The notes below the pieces were generated by a model, which had not been told where the DNA came from, ran no database searches, and saw only the letters and a list, made by a program, of their open reading frames with translations. This document shows positions 24,014 through 35,989 of a DNA stretch of 64,000 nucleotides, one piece after another. The translations under genes and the position numbers were made by a program. Each line of letters opens with the position of its first letter. Positions within the stretch are counted from its first letter, which is position 1. The stretch is taken from assembly GCA_013398055.1 (NCBI GenBank), contig VZRS01002385.1:411314-475313 (forward strand), in the 5' to 3' direction. The stretch is from Ifrita kowaldi. Its lineage: Eukaryota > Chordata > Aves > Passeriformes > Cinclosomatidae.

Positions 24014-24245
24014 ACCCATGTCCCATGCTCTCCTCGCCTCTTTTGGACCCTGCACCCGACCTTGTTCCTTCAATAAACCCGACTCCTGTCCACCAAAAGA
24101 GGACCTCCTCACTCCTTTATTCCTGCCGCGTCGCCTGCTTTTCAATCGACTTCAGCTTAGCCCGTGACAACGGTGCGCTTGCTTGTGGGAGCTTTCTGTC
24201 CTCGGTTGGACACGTTGCCTCCTTCCAGGGCCACCGGGCGGCCCA

Positions 24246-25409
24246 GAGGTCAAGGCGGCAACAAGCTTGTGGGGTAAAGCCTGATCCTCAAGACAAAAGA
24301 TGTAGTTCTCTCCTGATCTTTTCTTAAAATCTAACTTGAGTCAATTGACAGATTGTATTACATTAGAGATAACTCTTGGCAAAGTTTCAGAACTGCTATA
24401 GTAACTGCGCTGTGACTGCAGAGACAAGAGCAGCAAGCCTTCAGTTTATGACACTGCACATTCTTTTCTGCAGTGTTTAATTGCACTCACATATTTCCGA
24501 TCTACAGTTTTTCAGGCCACATTTTCAATGTGGAAAATACTTATTATACTACTAAAGACTTTCTTTTTGTTGATTGATTTTTCAGACTGCTCCTAATTCT
24601 GCTCAAACACACTGATAACTGAGCTCTACACTTGGCTGAGCCTCGCTTCTGCACATGATGAATAAGTAAAACATGTTACACCATTGATTGTAATTGCAAA
24701 CCCAAAGTTTTGCAGATTTTTAATTTAGATTTAATGGACAGGTAACTCAGAATCACTGACACCACAAGACCAACACTTGTATGAAATAAGCTGGTGGCCT
24801 CATGATGTGCTAGCCCTGAGAATTTTGTCTAAGATCCCAAGCTGGCCTAGACAGGATTGATTTAGGACTGATTGCCGTGTTTTTCACAGTGTATTACTAA
24901 TACCTCTCTACGTTCAGCTCCACTGAACTCTAAGAATACACCTTTAGTGCTTGCACTCATGCAAGTGCACTGTTACTTCTCTAAGTAACCTCAGCAAGAA
25001 ACCGGCAGAGAGTGATAGCCTCCCTACCATCCATGGTAAGGAAAATTAAGTCTACCCCAGCAAAAACCAGCACAGAGACAAAGTCATTTGTGAAAGGTTG
25101 AAATAAAACATGAAAAAATCTGGCAACGTTAGAAGCCCTCTTCTTAGGAACACCCAGAACATTAAGTACATAGGGATGAAGGATTTCATCAGAACATGCA
25201 GTTGAAATTGTATGATTAATTTTTGGTTACATAAAACTGACTGGTATATTGTAGCCTGGATTTTCTGTTTTCCCTTTGGATTAATTTAATAGGCATTCCA
25301 TTATTAAGCAAAGTTTGCAAAAGTCAGTCTTTCACAGATTTTTTCATTTCTATGGAGGCAAATGAAAGCTCTTCTGAGAAGTGAGTCTGTGCTTTTAAAA
25401 AGAGGTTTT
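24246..25409. other. Unannotated stretch between two LTRs
   Basis: No retroviral internal sequence is visible between the sense LTR and the antisense LTR, and the two LTRs are unrelated. They are therefore independent insertions, not the ends of one provirus. No gene recognised. Confidence 0.6.
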
Positions 25410-25414
25410 GATGC
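25410..25414. repeat. Target-site duplication, left copy (GATGC)
   Basis: Five-base duplication matched by 26045-26049, flanking the TG...CA ends of the antisense LTR. Confidence 0.8.
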
Positions 25415-26044
25415 TGTCCCAGTTAGAGATAAATTAAGTGAAACTTTCTGTGAGGAATGTCCCCTCCAAAGAAGGCAGGTTTCAGCTGCATGTCCCCCAC
25501 CAGGTCAGAAAGAAAATTCCTTGGAGGAAAGTGAAAGAGGAAAAAACGTTATTTATTTAACAAACACAAGGCACACAGGCACAGGGCAAGAATAATGCTA
25601 AATAATAAAACTCCCTCTCTGTGGATAGAACCTGGGTAGATTTTCAGAGTCCTTTCTGTGGATATGGTCTCTCTCTTCGAAGCTGGCCATCTGGCGTGGG
25701 CCCCTCCAGGCTGGCTGGTGCAGGGTCTCCTGGTGTGTTCTGGTGTTGTTGAACAGTCCAGAAGAGAAGAATAAGAAACTGAAGTCCCAGGGAAGCAGAG
25801 GAGTTTAACTCTCCATCTCTCTCTTCTGAGAAAAGGAGCTAAGAGCCAGGAAAAGCAGGAAGGCGCTTGCCTCCGCAGCAGCTATCTCTGTGTCCTTGGA
25901 CACAAAACCACTTTGAAAAGTTCATCTGGCTTCTTTTGCTTCTTTCTCTCGGACCCGGTTTCAAAGGCACAGAATGGCACAGGATTCACATCTGGGCATA
26001 GAGAAGACGATATGGGATACTCATCATAAAGTCACCCCAAGACA
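25415..26044 (-). mobile_element. Solo endogenous retrovirus LTR, antisense
   Basis: A 630-bp element with canonical ends: TG at 25415 and CA at 26044 on the plus strand. It is flanked by a perfect 5-bp duplication GATGC. Orientation is inferred from TTTATT at 25552-25557, which gives AATAAA on the minus strand near the 3' end of the element. On the minus strand it starts TGTCTTGGGGTGACTTTATG and ends near GGGACA. It resembles a widespread songbird LTR family that I remember but cannot name with certainty. A 5-bp duplication fits class III (ERVL-like) or class I better than class II, which usually gives 6 bp. No internal retroviral sequence adjoins it, so it is a solo LTR. The intact duplication suggests a fairly recent insertion. 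Confidence 0.85.
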
Positions 26045-26049
26045 GATGC
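26045..26049. repeat. Target-site duplication, right copy (GATGC)
   Basis: Matches 25410-25414 exactly. Confidence 0.8.
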
Positions 26050-27247
26050 TATAAGCATAGTTTGAATGCAGTATAACCAATTTGCTCATGTTAAAGGGGT
26101 ATTACATAACAGCGCAAGCAAATATTTTTAAATAATTGATAACATGTACACCATACTAAATATATGTGGGCAGTCATTGAGGTGTTGGATGTGGACATTC
26201 CAAATAAATTATTGTTATTTAAACAATATAGTCCTGTTCTAACAAAAAAGCCCAGCTAGATTGCAACTTACATTACTAATGCAATTGAGACAGTTAAAAG
26301 AAATACCCATTCAAACTTGACAGTAGATATAAAAATCACTGCATTATTTGAAAGTCTAATGTTATCCTCCATAGGTTTTGTGTATGTATGAATGCTAATG
26401 TTAACTTATAGTCAACAAGATAGCACTGAGTGTCTCATAAATATGCCACCTCATTTAATTGTTGTTTTAAACCACTGCTGTCCAAAACCTCTAGTACATT
26501 TTTAAATTTTCTTTCAGGGATCAAAGCCATAAAAAAAGACAAGAACAAAAAAACCACCGGCTACAAGTACCTTACCGCCACTGTTACCTCTGGTGTAAAT
26601 TTCTTCCATGTTGAAAAGAATGTATTTAGAGTTTTCAATCGTCTGAACTCACCAGAGATTAACCATGGTTTTTGTCATATTCCTTGGCTGTTCATAGGTG
26701 TTAGAAAAATGGATGTAGGAAATGTTTACTTGTAATAAAATTCACACAGACTAAGGCCAGGAAAAATTTGAAACGTATTTTGGTATACCTCACACTTCCT
26801 TCTTGTCTTTTGCTACCCACAGTGATATGTACTGTGTTTGAAAATAATATGGTTGGAATTTCAGATATTGCTGCAACCTTCCCAAAATCCTCTAGTGTGT
26901 TGAAAATAGGAAAGCGTTTTGAAGTGCTTTGCTGGATGTAATTGAAACATCTGGGCTGATTCATTGTAAGCAGAGATATGTGTAAGAGGAAGAACTACTG
27001 CTGAGGTTTTGAAGGGTGTGAACCTGATGGACTCTGATGACAATGATGAAGAACACACTAAAAGTTCTGCAGTGGCCCTTACTGCTGCACTGTCAGCAGA
27101 ACTCCATATATTCTCAAAACCAACGGAGAACTTCAATGCTAATATGTAATTAATTCTCTTTTTCATCAGCCATTTGTCACTTAGTCAGATAGATTTTGAA
27201 TCTAAAAAACATTCTGGTCATCTCCTGCATTTCTGTCTCTTTTTCAG

Positions 27248-27313
27248 GCTCTGTGGCCTGCCTAACTGCTCAAGTGGTGGAGTTTTTCCCCAAAGCTAGA
27301 GCTTCTGTTGCAA
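27248..27313 (+). other. Possible small exon of unknown transcript
   Basis: A pyrimidine-rich tract ends in TCTCTTTTTCAG at 27247, and the segment is followed 66 bp later by a consensus donor GTAAGT at 27314. One of the three frames is open across it, reading SVACLTAQVVEFF and onward. The peptide is not recognised. Good splice signals at exon-like spacing also occur by chance in 64 kb, so this is only a candidate coding or lncRNA exon. Confidence 0.2.
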
Positions 27314-29861
27314 GTAAGTTATGTGAAGATAAATTTCAACTGTAGAGCCAAATATCCAGATCTTTGTAGATGCATTCCTCACAAATATTCCTCAGTGTCT
27401 GAAGTAGCGAAGGGTGAGATATGGAAAGCTCTGTTGCTGTCTGCAGTTGCTGGTGCCACTTCAAGATGGGATTGATGGTTTCTTCTGAAACAGACTCAAA
27501 ACTAAGACAGTCACTGCAGTGAAAGTCAAGTAGCTGTCTGCAGGGCTGGTTGTGACCCTGAGTTGTAGCCATGAGCACACGACAAAACTGTTCTGTTTGT
27601 GCAAGCCATTTATTTTACCCTAGGACAAACAGAAATGCTGGAATAGAAAAATAACTTTGGATATGGAAATAGTTTTTTGTATCAATTGGTAAGTCCCATG
27701 CACTTTTGACAGTGAGGGCAACAGCACCAAAATAAGGTGTGCTTTGGCAAAAATGAAGTTAATCAGTACGTTTAGGGAAAACCACTATGAAGGAAACATA
27801 TGAAAAGTTAAACCTTTTACTATGTTTATAAGATATGGTTTATTATTATGATGTTTTCCACAGGACGACCATCCTTCAGACACTCATAGTTTGCTTTGGA
27901 ATTCCAGGTATTGTTTTCTGCTGTATTTTTCAGAAAGGATGGACAGCAAGGTTTCTCTTCTTGGCCTCTCGCTACCAGAACCTGGAATTCTTCAGAGACA
28001 TTTTCTCTATTGATGGAAGCTCTAGCCTGCAAATAAATGAATCATGATTGCTATTTAGAAAGTAAGAAGGCATTCTGTGAGGGGAAGAAATTAGGAGTGT
28101 ATAATCTAGGAGAGGAACCTTGGCTATGTCTAATGTGTAATTTAAATAAGAAAACTAAGTAGGAGAAGTCTGAAGTACATGCAGAATGATAACCCCAGCA
28201 GCTCACTCTGTTCTTTCTGTTTTCTTTCTTTAAGCAATCTGGTGGACTGATACGTGTGAGGAAAGAGAAAAACAGTCCAGATACCTTTTTCTGTATTTCC
28301 CCAGGGAAGAACTGAAATTATATTCTTTGATACTGAGACAAAAACTCCAATGCTGTATTCAAATTCATCCCGTGTTGGTGTGAAAGTATGCAAGTTTCAG
28401 TTTAGTGCCTCAGATAATCCATTCCCATCTGGAGGAACTGATCCTAAAAAAATATGTTGCCAGCTACCTTCACCTGGGCAGCACTCACCAGAGGCAGTTT
28501 TTAGAACCTGTAATTCTCTGCGAAGTGTATTGAATGAATACATCAATTTGTTTCACAGCTAAGCAGAGACCGTTTCCTGGAATCTGTTTGCGCTTTTAAA
28601 TTTCCACATCCTCTCTTCAGGCACTTCATAATTTCTGGCCTGCAAGTATGGTTTGTAGTAATTGAAACTGGTATGAAACTATGCTGAGTCTTGCTATTCA
28701 ATATGGCTGCATTAGGTGGGTTATTCAGTTAGTTATTTAAAAAAAGGCTAAAATTAATGTAACGTAGATAGCATCCTTTCTGTTTTGCTCTTGTGTTCAA
28801 TACTTTTGTTCCTAAAACAGACTCATGGTGAAACAGCTACCTTTTTTTGTCAGATTCTTGCCTCACGAGAAAGCAAGCTGTAGAAAACTATGTATGGAAT
28901 ATTCAGCAGAGAGCAAGACAGTGCTGGGGTGGGGAGAGAATTTCTGTGGTTTCATTTGGGAAGGCTGTGCTCCTGCTAAAAAAAATAAACTTTCACAAAA
29001 CTAGCATGTGGAAGTTTGAGCAAAATAAGCTTTTCAAACTTACCAACTAGTAGGAAGGGAAAAGATCAGAAAACCTGTGGTATTTAGCACTCCCTTTGGA
29101 GAGGCAACGTGCATCCAGTGTATAAATTCATACCAGGAGGATGAGTAACCTCTGTCTTCCAGCGGTGTTGTATCAACACATGATGTAATATTCGGACAGC
29201 TGCTGTGAACTGGACTCCCAAATCCTTGGAATGCAGTTCATGGCAGCTGTTACCAGGTTTGTTTTCTCCTACAGGATTTGACATTCTCGGAAAGCCTCGA
29301 CTTCTCCCCTACTGTACGCATTACCTATGGCCACTGCAGCACTCAAATTATGTGTTTAAAGCCAGCACTTCTATTTTGATCAAATTTTCTTGCACTTCAC
29401 TTTGTCACTCATATTCTGCTGTCAGTGGGGGAATGAAAATTCAGCCATTGACTTCAAGTGCCTTGCTCCCTCTTAAAGTAGAAAATGCATAAAATAAAAC
29501 ACCATTTTTAAAAACCTATCCTTTGAAAATTTTTTTCAGATCACCTCATTCTTATCTCTTGGTTATTTGGGATTTTTATAAAGCATGCACTCTCTGACTA
29601 AAACTAAATGAAAGATTTTATGGTTTTTTTTAACAACTCTCTATTTTTATTTAAACCTTCCCTTGCTGCTTCTTGAAAATCATCTCTGTTTAGGCAGGTG
29701 GCAAGCTGTGCGTGGTGTGGGTAATTAAGGTGATGATACCTTTTCTCTTTTGCTCCAGTATGTTTAAAAGCTTTAGCTGCATAAATCCAATTTGATAAGT
29801 TGAAAGGAAACATTATGAATGCCACAACTTTGGGCTGGGTTTTTAGAAAATACGTTCCCTT

Positions 29862-29917
29862 TGTGTGTGAGCGCGTGTGTGAGCGTGTGTGTGTGTGTGT
29901 GTGTGTGCGCATGTGTT
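29862..29917. repeat. (GT)n microsatellite
   Basis: GT dinucleotide array with GAGC and GCGC interruptions, about 55 bp in total. The alternating purine-pyrimidine run is a potential Z-DNA former. Confidence 0.9.
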
Positions 29918-30009
29918 TTAATTTTCCAAATTTCAGAATTACATTAGAATTCCTGACTCCTACTTATTTTTCTCAAGTTTGCTCTCCCTTTCTCTTTTTT
30001 TTTTTGCAG

Positions 30010-30097
30010 TATAAACCAGATGTTTGTCGCTTCTCACCCCCAGCATTTCTGTCTTCAAGTTCACATATTTTAGTTTTAGTTTATTTTGAGACTGTAG
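30010..30097 (+). other. Possible small exon of unknown transcript
   Basis: A long pyrimidine tract ending in TTTTTTTGCAG at 30009 precedes 88 bp that end in TAG followed by the donor GTGAGA at 30098. The frame starting at 30010 is open to the donor, reading YKPDVCRFSPPAFLSS and onward. The other two frames contain stops. No homologue recognised. The candidate rests only on splice-site quality and could be chance. Confidence 0.2.
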
Positions 30098-33000
30098 GTG
30101 AGACAAACTAGAGCAGATGAGGAAAACAGATCTAATATAGTTCACATGGTTTAGGCTTTCAGGTTTTTTAATCAGAAACATGTTTTGCTTGATTTGCTAT
30201 AACAATGACTCCCTAGCTATAGTGAAGGACATCTCTGTAGACCAGGTTTGCCCTCACACTCCTCAGTATTCATCTGAAGTACAACTGGCAGAGTCAGAAA
30301 GTTACTTATAATTTATAATGCTTAAATAACTGAATGCAGTGATTATTTATTCTCTACCTGTGAGTTGTTATTTAGTGGCAATTGTTGTGATAATTCAGGA
30401 GAAATACAATGTGGTCAGTCTTAGATTAATTTTTTTCTTAGATTTATAACCACTGCAGTTTTCTCTTATCTTTTCTACTTTCTGGAATATTGACTCTGCT
30501 CACGTTACACCCATGTACATCATCCTCTGACCCTGTCAGCCTTCTTGCTTGAGGTGAGAAAGCAAGATCTGATTGGAGACACACATTTGATGATAAAAAA
30601 TGAATTCCTGTCTCTTGATTTCTTTATAAGATGCAGTCAGCAAGTGGAAGGACCAGTGTAATAACAAGGGCAATGGATTTTTTGCAGCAGAAGTTACACA
30701 TTTTGGTGTAATATATATAATGAAGTTTCTTAGAAAAATGCTTAAAATCCGTCTTCATCTTTTGTCATTGTCTTCATGAATGGAATGTTTAGTCTTATTT
30801 CAAAAATTAACCATTAAGATCATCTCTCTCTGTCACAATATTTCTGTCATGCACCCTTTAGCAAGATAATGAAGCTTTAGGTATTAGAGAAATTTCTTCA
30901 TTGTTCATACACACATTCTAACATCTCACATTCCTATACTAGTATAGTCTTTCTATCTGGAAAATACAGTGTTTTTATTGGTAGCCTTCCTAAATATGTG
31001 AAAGATGGGACAGCAGCAATACATCATGCACAAGTTGAAATAAGCTGCTCTGTTGCTGACTAGGGAGACGTGAGATTTTGATTACACGTGCACAAAAGCC
31101 ATGACTGAAGTGTCACATTCTTTCTGTCACACGTGAAAGTTAAAAATGAAGTGTGTTTATTCTACATGTAATTAAAATTCTTAGATGTTCTTCTACAAGT
31201 TTATACATACATAGCCATTAGGAAGTAAATGTAAAAATGCGATGTCATGGGGGCAAAATAACGATTTAATTCCTCAGGAGTGTATTTCACACTCATGCAT
31301 CTAGTCCACCAAGACACGGTGTGTTGCAAGAGTCGGGGCCTTGAGTACTCTAATTTCTTTCCAGCATTGTGTATCTCAGTACTATAAAGTGGCCTTAAAT
31401 ACTTACTTTATCCTTTTTAATAACTGTAGTATGTAACTGATTTTTTTGTAAAGGTAAAATCCAATAGCTAGTATTTTTGGGGGTATGATTCTCCATTGTC
31501 TTCTCTGTATAGCCTGGCTTCACCCTTGGAAAGTTTAATTCAGTTATTCCAGCAAAATCTTTGCAGCTGGAAAAGCTCTTCATCAGCTTTGATTCCTTCA
31601 GACCTCAGCTCCACTGATCCCAGTGCACCAGCTTGCCTTCTGGCTCACTTTAGGGTGGTCTTTGATGTCTGCACATCAGTTTCTTTCTTGCCACCTGCAG
31701 TATTAGAGACTGAAGAAAGTGTGCACAGTCACCTCTTTTGCTTACTGTTTTGTAAAACCCTGCCACAGATAAGCTGTAACACTGTTTAGATAACTATGAG
31801 AGAATTTAAAAACCTCTTTGGTAGAGGTAATTCAGGAAATTTAATCACTGACTGTGGATATCAGGCAAAACTGTTTTCCCACCTCATCATTGACTCAGAG
31901 TCCTGCTTTCCTGATGCACGATACCATCACCAGACTGTAATATCTCTACTGTAGATGAGCATTACGCAGATAGAAATAGTTACTACTGAGCTAAGGATTT
32001 TTTTCTACACATGGGAGATAGGGTGTATCAATATTTAATTTGCATATGTAAAAAGCTTAGCTTTGAACGAACCTCAAATTTAGAATAACCTTTTAGTATT
32101 AATTTTCTTTGGCTAGAAAAGGTTATTAAATGTGCAATTTTTGTGACTTAGGACTATACCTGCCTGTAAGTGTAACTGCCAAAACTTACATTAATGTGGG
32201 TTCATGTCAGTGAGCACTGTGCCCCCGATTTTCTTTAAATCTGATTCCAGGATTCTGGACCATATCTTCTGTACATGTTCACATACACAAACATAGAAGA
32301 ATGACTCAAAATCCCAGTTCTTCATCTCTTTCTACAGTTCAGCTGGTTTTGAGGCTGATCAGCAGGAACTCTCCAGTAGTGTGGATCACTCCATTAACAA
32401 TTATATTGAAATTTCAAAAAGGAAATTTCCATCCTTCTCTGGGGATCTAATATTTAGAATATAACACTTCATGCAAGTGAGGGCTGAAGGTTACACAGCT
32501 GGCCTTGTGCCTGAAAGATATTCCCAGAGGTTTGCCAAGATGTTTACTATCTTATAATAACAATTTTACATGCAGAGTGTATTTATATGTGTCTCAATCA
32601 AGCCAGCAAGAGCTTTCTCTGTGTGACTTGTACCTGGTCCAAACAAAATGAGATTCCATCAGGTTTCACTGCTGGATGAAGTTCTTAGGCTCTGATGAAG
32701 TTAGAGCTGTGATTTTTGCACTGAATAATTTCACTTTTGGGGTCTAAAATGACAATAAAATAAAGATGTATACAAACTGCTGCCACAGGCATTGTCAATA
32801 CAGAAAAGAGAAGACATTCACTGTTCTTGTAACTATGCTTCCACACCTGCATGTTATGGAAAACTGTAAGATTGCTTCTGGTTTCATAATCCCTGCTAGA
32901 AATGAGAATTCCAATGAGAATGAAAGAGTATGCCCACAGAAGAGACTTTCTTGAAGTTGAACAATGGGGGCACAAATGCAGTGCAGCAGTCAAGGAAAAT

Positions 33001-35989
33001 CTTGATGTACCTTTCAAAAGAGAATGGCTCGCAGGAGGTAATGTCATTCCAGCTTATCCATTTTACTGTTAGAAGATGATATAATTGTGTCTTATCTCCA
33101 AATGACTTTTAAAAAATGCATTTATGACCTATGTCTGGCCTACATCTCTAGCTGTATATGCTGAATAGATATCACTGTATTTATAAAATATTCACAATAA
33201 CATTCAGAAACCTCACATTTCTGTTTTGATGATCTTACTTAAGGAAACTTTATCAATCAGTGTTAGAATCACACACACACAAAGAAAACCCCTCAGTTCA
33301 GAGCTGAAAACATTGTTATTGCGATGTTATCTGTTTTTATGGTTCTCCTTTATCGTGTCTGCAAATCACATCAGCCTCCTTGAGGCCCTGAAGTCATATC
33401 ATAGAAGGCAATATATTTGATGGTGTATCTGCCATTGAGAGATGGGTTTGGTTAGACAACTCTGAGCAGTGGTTTCATACAGATGAGAGCTCTGTTGGCC
33501 AAAATCTTGCTTACTGTTTGAGGTGAAATAGCTGAAAAAGATCAAAGAATAAACTTGATATTGTACTGTGATGTGGAAGTGCTGCTTCTTACACAGTGGG
33601 ACAGACAATTCTGTTCTTCAGATGATCGTGTTTTATTCTGAATGCACAGCAGATTAATGCTTATTACCTGGCAGCCCCATGGAAGGTTTCATACAGCTGA
33701 AGCAGTGCTTCAGGGTAGATTTTCTCCCTCATGAGAAACGCAACCAACCCAATCTTAATTTTTCAGGTTTCCCTATAAAATTTGTTTTCATGAGAACCTC
33801 ATGACTGTGTCCAGCAAGCATTTGGAGGGGGTGTTTTTTCCTGCATTTTGGTGGTCAGTGAAATGCTGACTCCTTTATTTGGAGTCTAAAAACAGCACTT
33901 TATGCAGATATTGGATCCTTCCATCCTTATTGAACTGATCCAACAAAACTTGAATTAGCTTGCACCATGAGACAGCATAACCCTAAAGATGAGCAGGTAT
34001 CCCCTTAGGATCCTTCAGAAACCTAATTACCATTCCATATGAATCTGTTTATCAAGTAATCCTGTTCCCTGGGGATTGACTGTTGAACATACTTGCACAG
34101 AAATAGGATTCTTGTCAGAATGTTCATTTCTACTGTTCTGATTCTAACTACAAAGATAAGCACAGAAAATCCCATCTATTTAAATCACCTGCTACTTTTT
34201 GAAATAATTTGCTGTAATTTTCTCTAAATGCGCCTTTTAAACCAGGTGTTGTACATGCTTTTGGATATTACAGTATCTCAGTTCTGAGGAAATTTATTCA
34301 GAAATGTATTCACTTAATTCTAGTGAGAGCAACAGGAATAAATCTGCAAGCACTCAATGGGTCCTGGGTGACAAGAAGAGGAGGAACTGCAGTACTCAGT
34401 GTACCTTGTTCTTTGAAGTGACATTTTCTTTCACCTGCGTGTCTTCCATCACCACCACAAAGATGAAGAGGCACAGGAAACATCAGTGCTGTACAGGTGG
34501 AGTTACACAGAATTTGATCCTGCTCCTCCTCTGCTCCCTGTTCCTAATCCAAAGCATTTGGATCATTTTATGTTTTCACTTTTTCACGTTGCCTCCAGTC
34601 ATTATACTAAAATGGCAACTAGGAGGGAAAAGGGAAAAAAATCAAACCTACCATGTGCCTGTGCTTAATCTTAAACACCTCAGATTGCATCCACTGATCC
34701 TAAAATAAACTTTCTAGTTATGACATATGGCTTTCAACCTAAGTGGGTGTTTTTCCTTTGCCTGAAATAAATAAAGATTAATTTAGTTGATAAAAGTCCT
34801 TTGGCGCCCCTGTCTGGAAGAATACCAAACATGTTCAGGGGTATTTTTCTACCAATTACTTTTAAAAAACAGTAGATTTTTGAGGGTAAGAAGGCAAACT
34901 AATAAGTAGTATGGCTGCCACATAAGATGATATGACAGACAATCCCCAGCCAAAGGCATGGGAAGCATGGGAAAAGTCTCAAGGAGCAGCTGGATTTCAT
35001 GTCCTGGGGTCATTTCCTTTCACAGAACAGGCTGAAGACTGTGCTCCCTCATATCACCAGCTGTGTGACCAAGGCAGCACAGATGTGTTTGCCATATTAG
35101 GGATACATGTTGGGGGCACAGCAACGTTTTGTTGATGTGTCCTCTGGTGAGAATGTTCTGGTGCGTAGTCTGTCCGGTACCACTGGGTTTGGTAACTTTA
35201 GGGAGGCACTTGAACTGTAGGCCACTCAATATTATGACACTTCTAAGTTTGCTTTCTTCCCCTGAAGTTTGCCTTAGGATCTCTTATACCTCAGTGGAGG
35301 TGTAATGCTTCATGGATTTTTTGATTGAGAGGGCAGTTATTTTTCTGACTATATGTCAATTAACAGGACTCAAAAACCTTCATTATTATTTTTTCCTAAT
35401 GCTGATGAGCACACTCTATCTTGCCCCCCTTTTCTTTCAGTATTTATGGCTTATATGAAAAGTCATGGCCCACAGTCGGAGGTTACTTTGGGCTGAAAAC
35501 AGGAAAGAGCTGGCCAGCTGCAGTGTGGGGAGGGATACGCTTTAGAGCAAGTTGCTTGCAGCAGCAAGGACTCCATTTAGGTCTCTTTCAGACTAAAAAG
35601 GGAAAAGCTTTGTGGCCAAGTGTCTTAACCACCCAGTACAGCCACCTGCCTGCCATACTGAGGTCAATAGTCTCAGTTTCAGAGAATGAGAAAGGTAGTT
35701 TTTGAGCACAATGAATGAATTGAAGCTGGTTGTTAAATGTTTTGTTTTCATGTTGCTGAGGCTGACTGGATGGCATTCAAAACCCTTATCTTGGAAAAAT
35801 GACTCCTTCGGCTGGATGGATTTCCATTTATTTATTTCAGTAGTATCTCATGCATAATTTCTAAACATAACTAAAAGTGGGCTCAGCAGTTGTCTTAGCT
35901 CTTTTGTGCTTCTCATCCTTATCGATGAAGGCATTCATTAAGATTCTGATCCCCTTTATGGCAAATATAAATAAAATCTGACAAAATTT

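Larger units (their letters stand above)
23588..24245 (+). mobile_element. Endogenous retrovirus LTR, sense, probably solo
   Basis: A compact GC-rich island with the layout of a retroviral LTR. The U3-like part has four inverted CCAAT boxes (ATTGG at 23801, 23886, 23925 and 23957). A TATA box GTATAAAA lies at 24006-24013 and a polyadenylation signal AATAAA at 24072-24077, about 65 bp downstream, implying a short R region. A pyrimidine-rich U5-like region follows. No primer-binding site, gag, pol or env follows, so it is most likely a solo LTR left by recombination. The ends are uncertain: TG at 23588 with CA at 24245 would be flanked by GAGATC/GAGGTC, an imperfect 6-bp duplication, but GC-rich sequence continues to about 24290. 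The class is not determined. Open frames inside it on both strands are incidental. Confidence 0.78.
26050..35989. other. Unannotated non-coding stretch with two splice-flanked segments
   Basis: No gene, RNA or mobile element is recognised over about 10 kb, apart from the two exon candidates and the GT tract listed separately. The longest open frame (134 codons, 34304-34708) has no domain and no coding-like composition. The segment beginning near 35440 after a TTTCTTTCAG acceptor-like site is open for about 85 codons but has no recognised homologue. Blocks near 29640-29830 and 33640-33900 look moderately constrained by eye, without firm support. Confidence 0.45.

Noticed and set aside
24025..24327. 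100-codon frame across the LTR
   Set aside because: It lies in LTR U5-like sequence and shows no retroviral protein motif.
23588..26049. A full provirus bounded by the two LTRs
   Set aside because: The two LTRs are unrelated in sequence and opposite in orientation, with no gag, pol or env between them.
34304..34708. 134-codon open frame
   Set aside because: No recognisable domain, signal peptide or splice context. The length is within what chance gives in 64 kb on six frames.
35421..35705. Possible coding exon after TTTCTTTCAG
   Set aside because: The frame ends at a stop without a good donor inside it, and the peptide has no recognised similarity.
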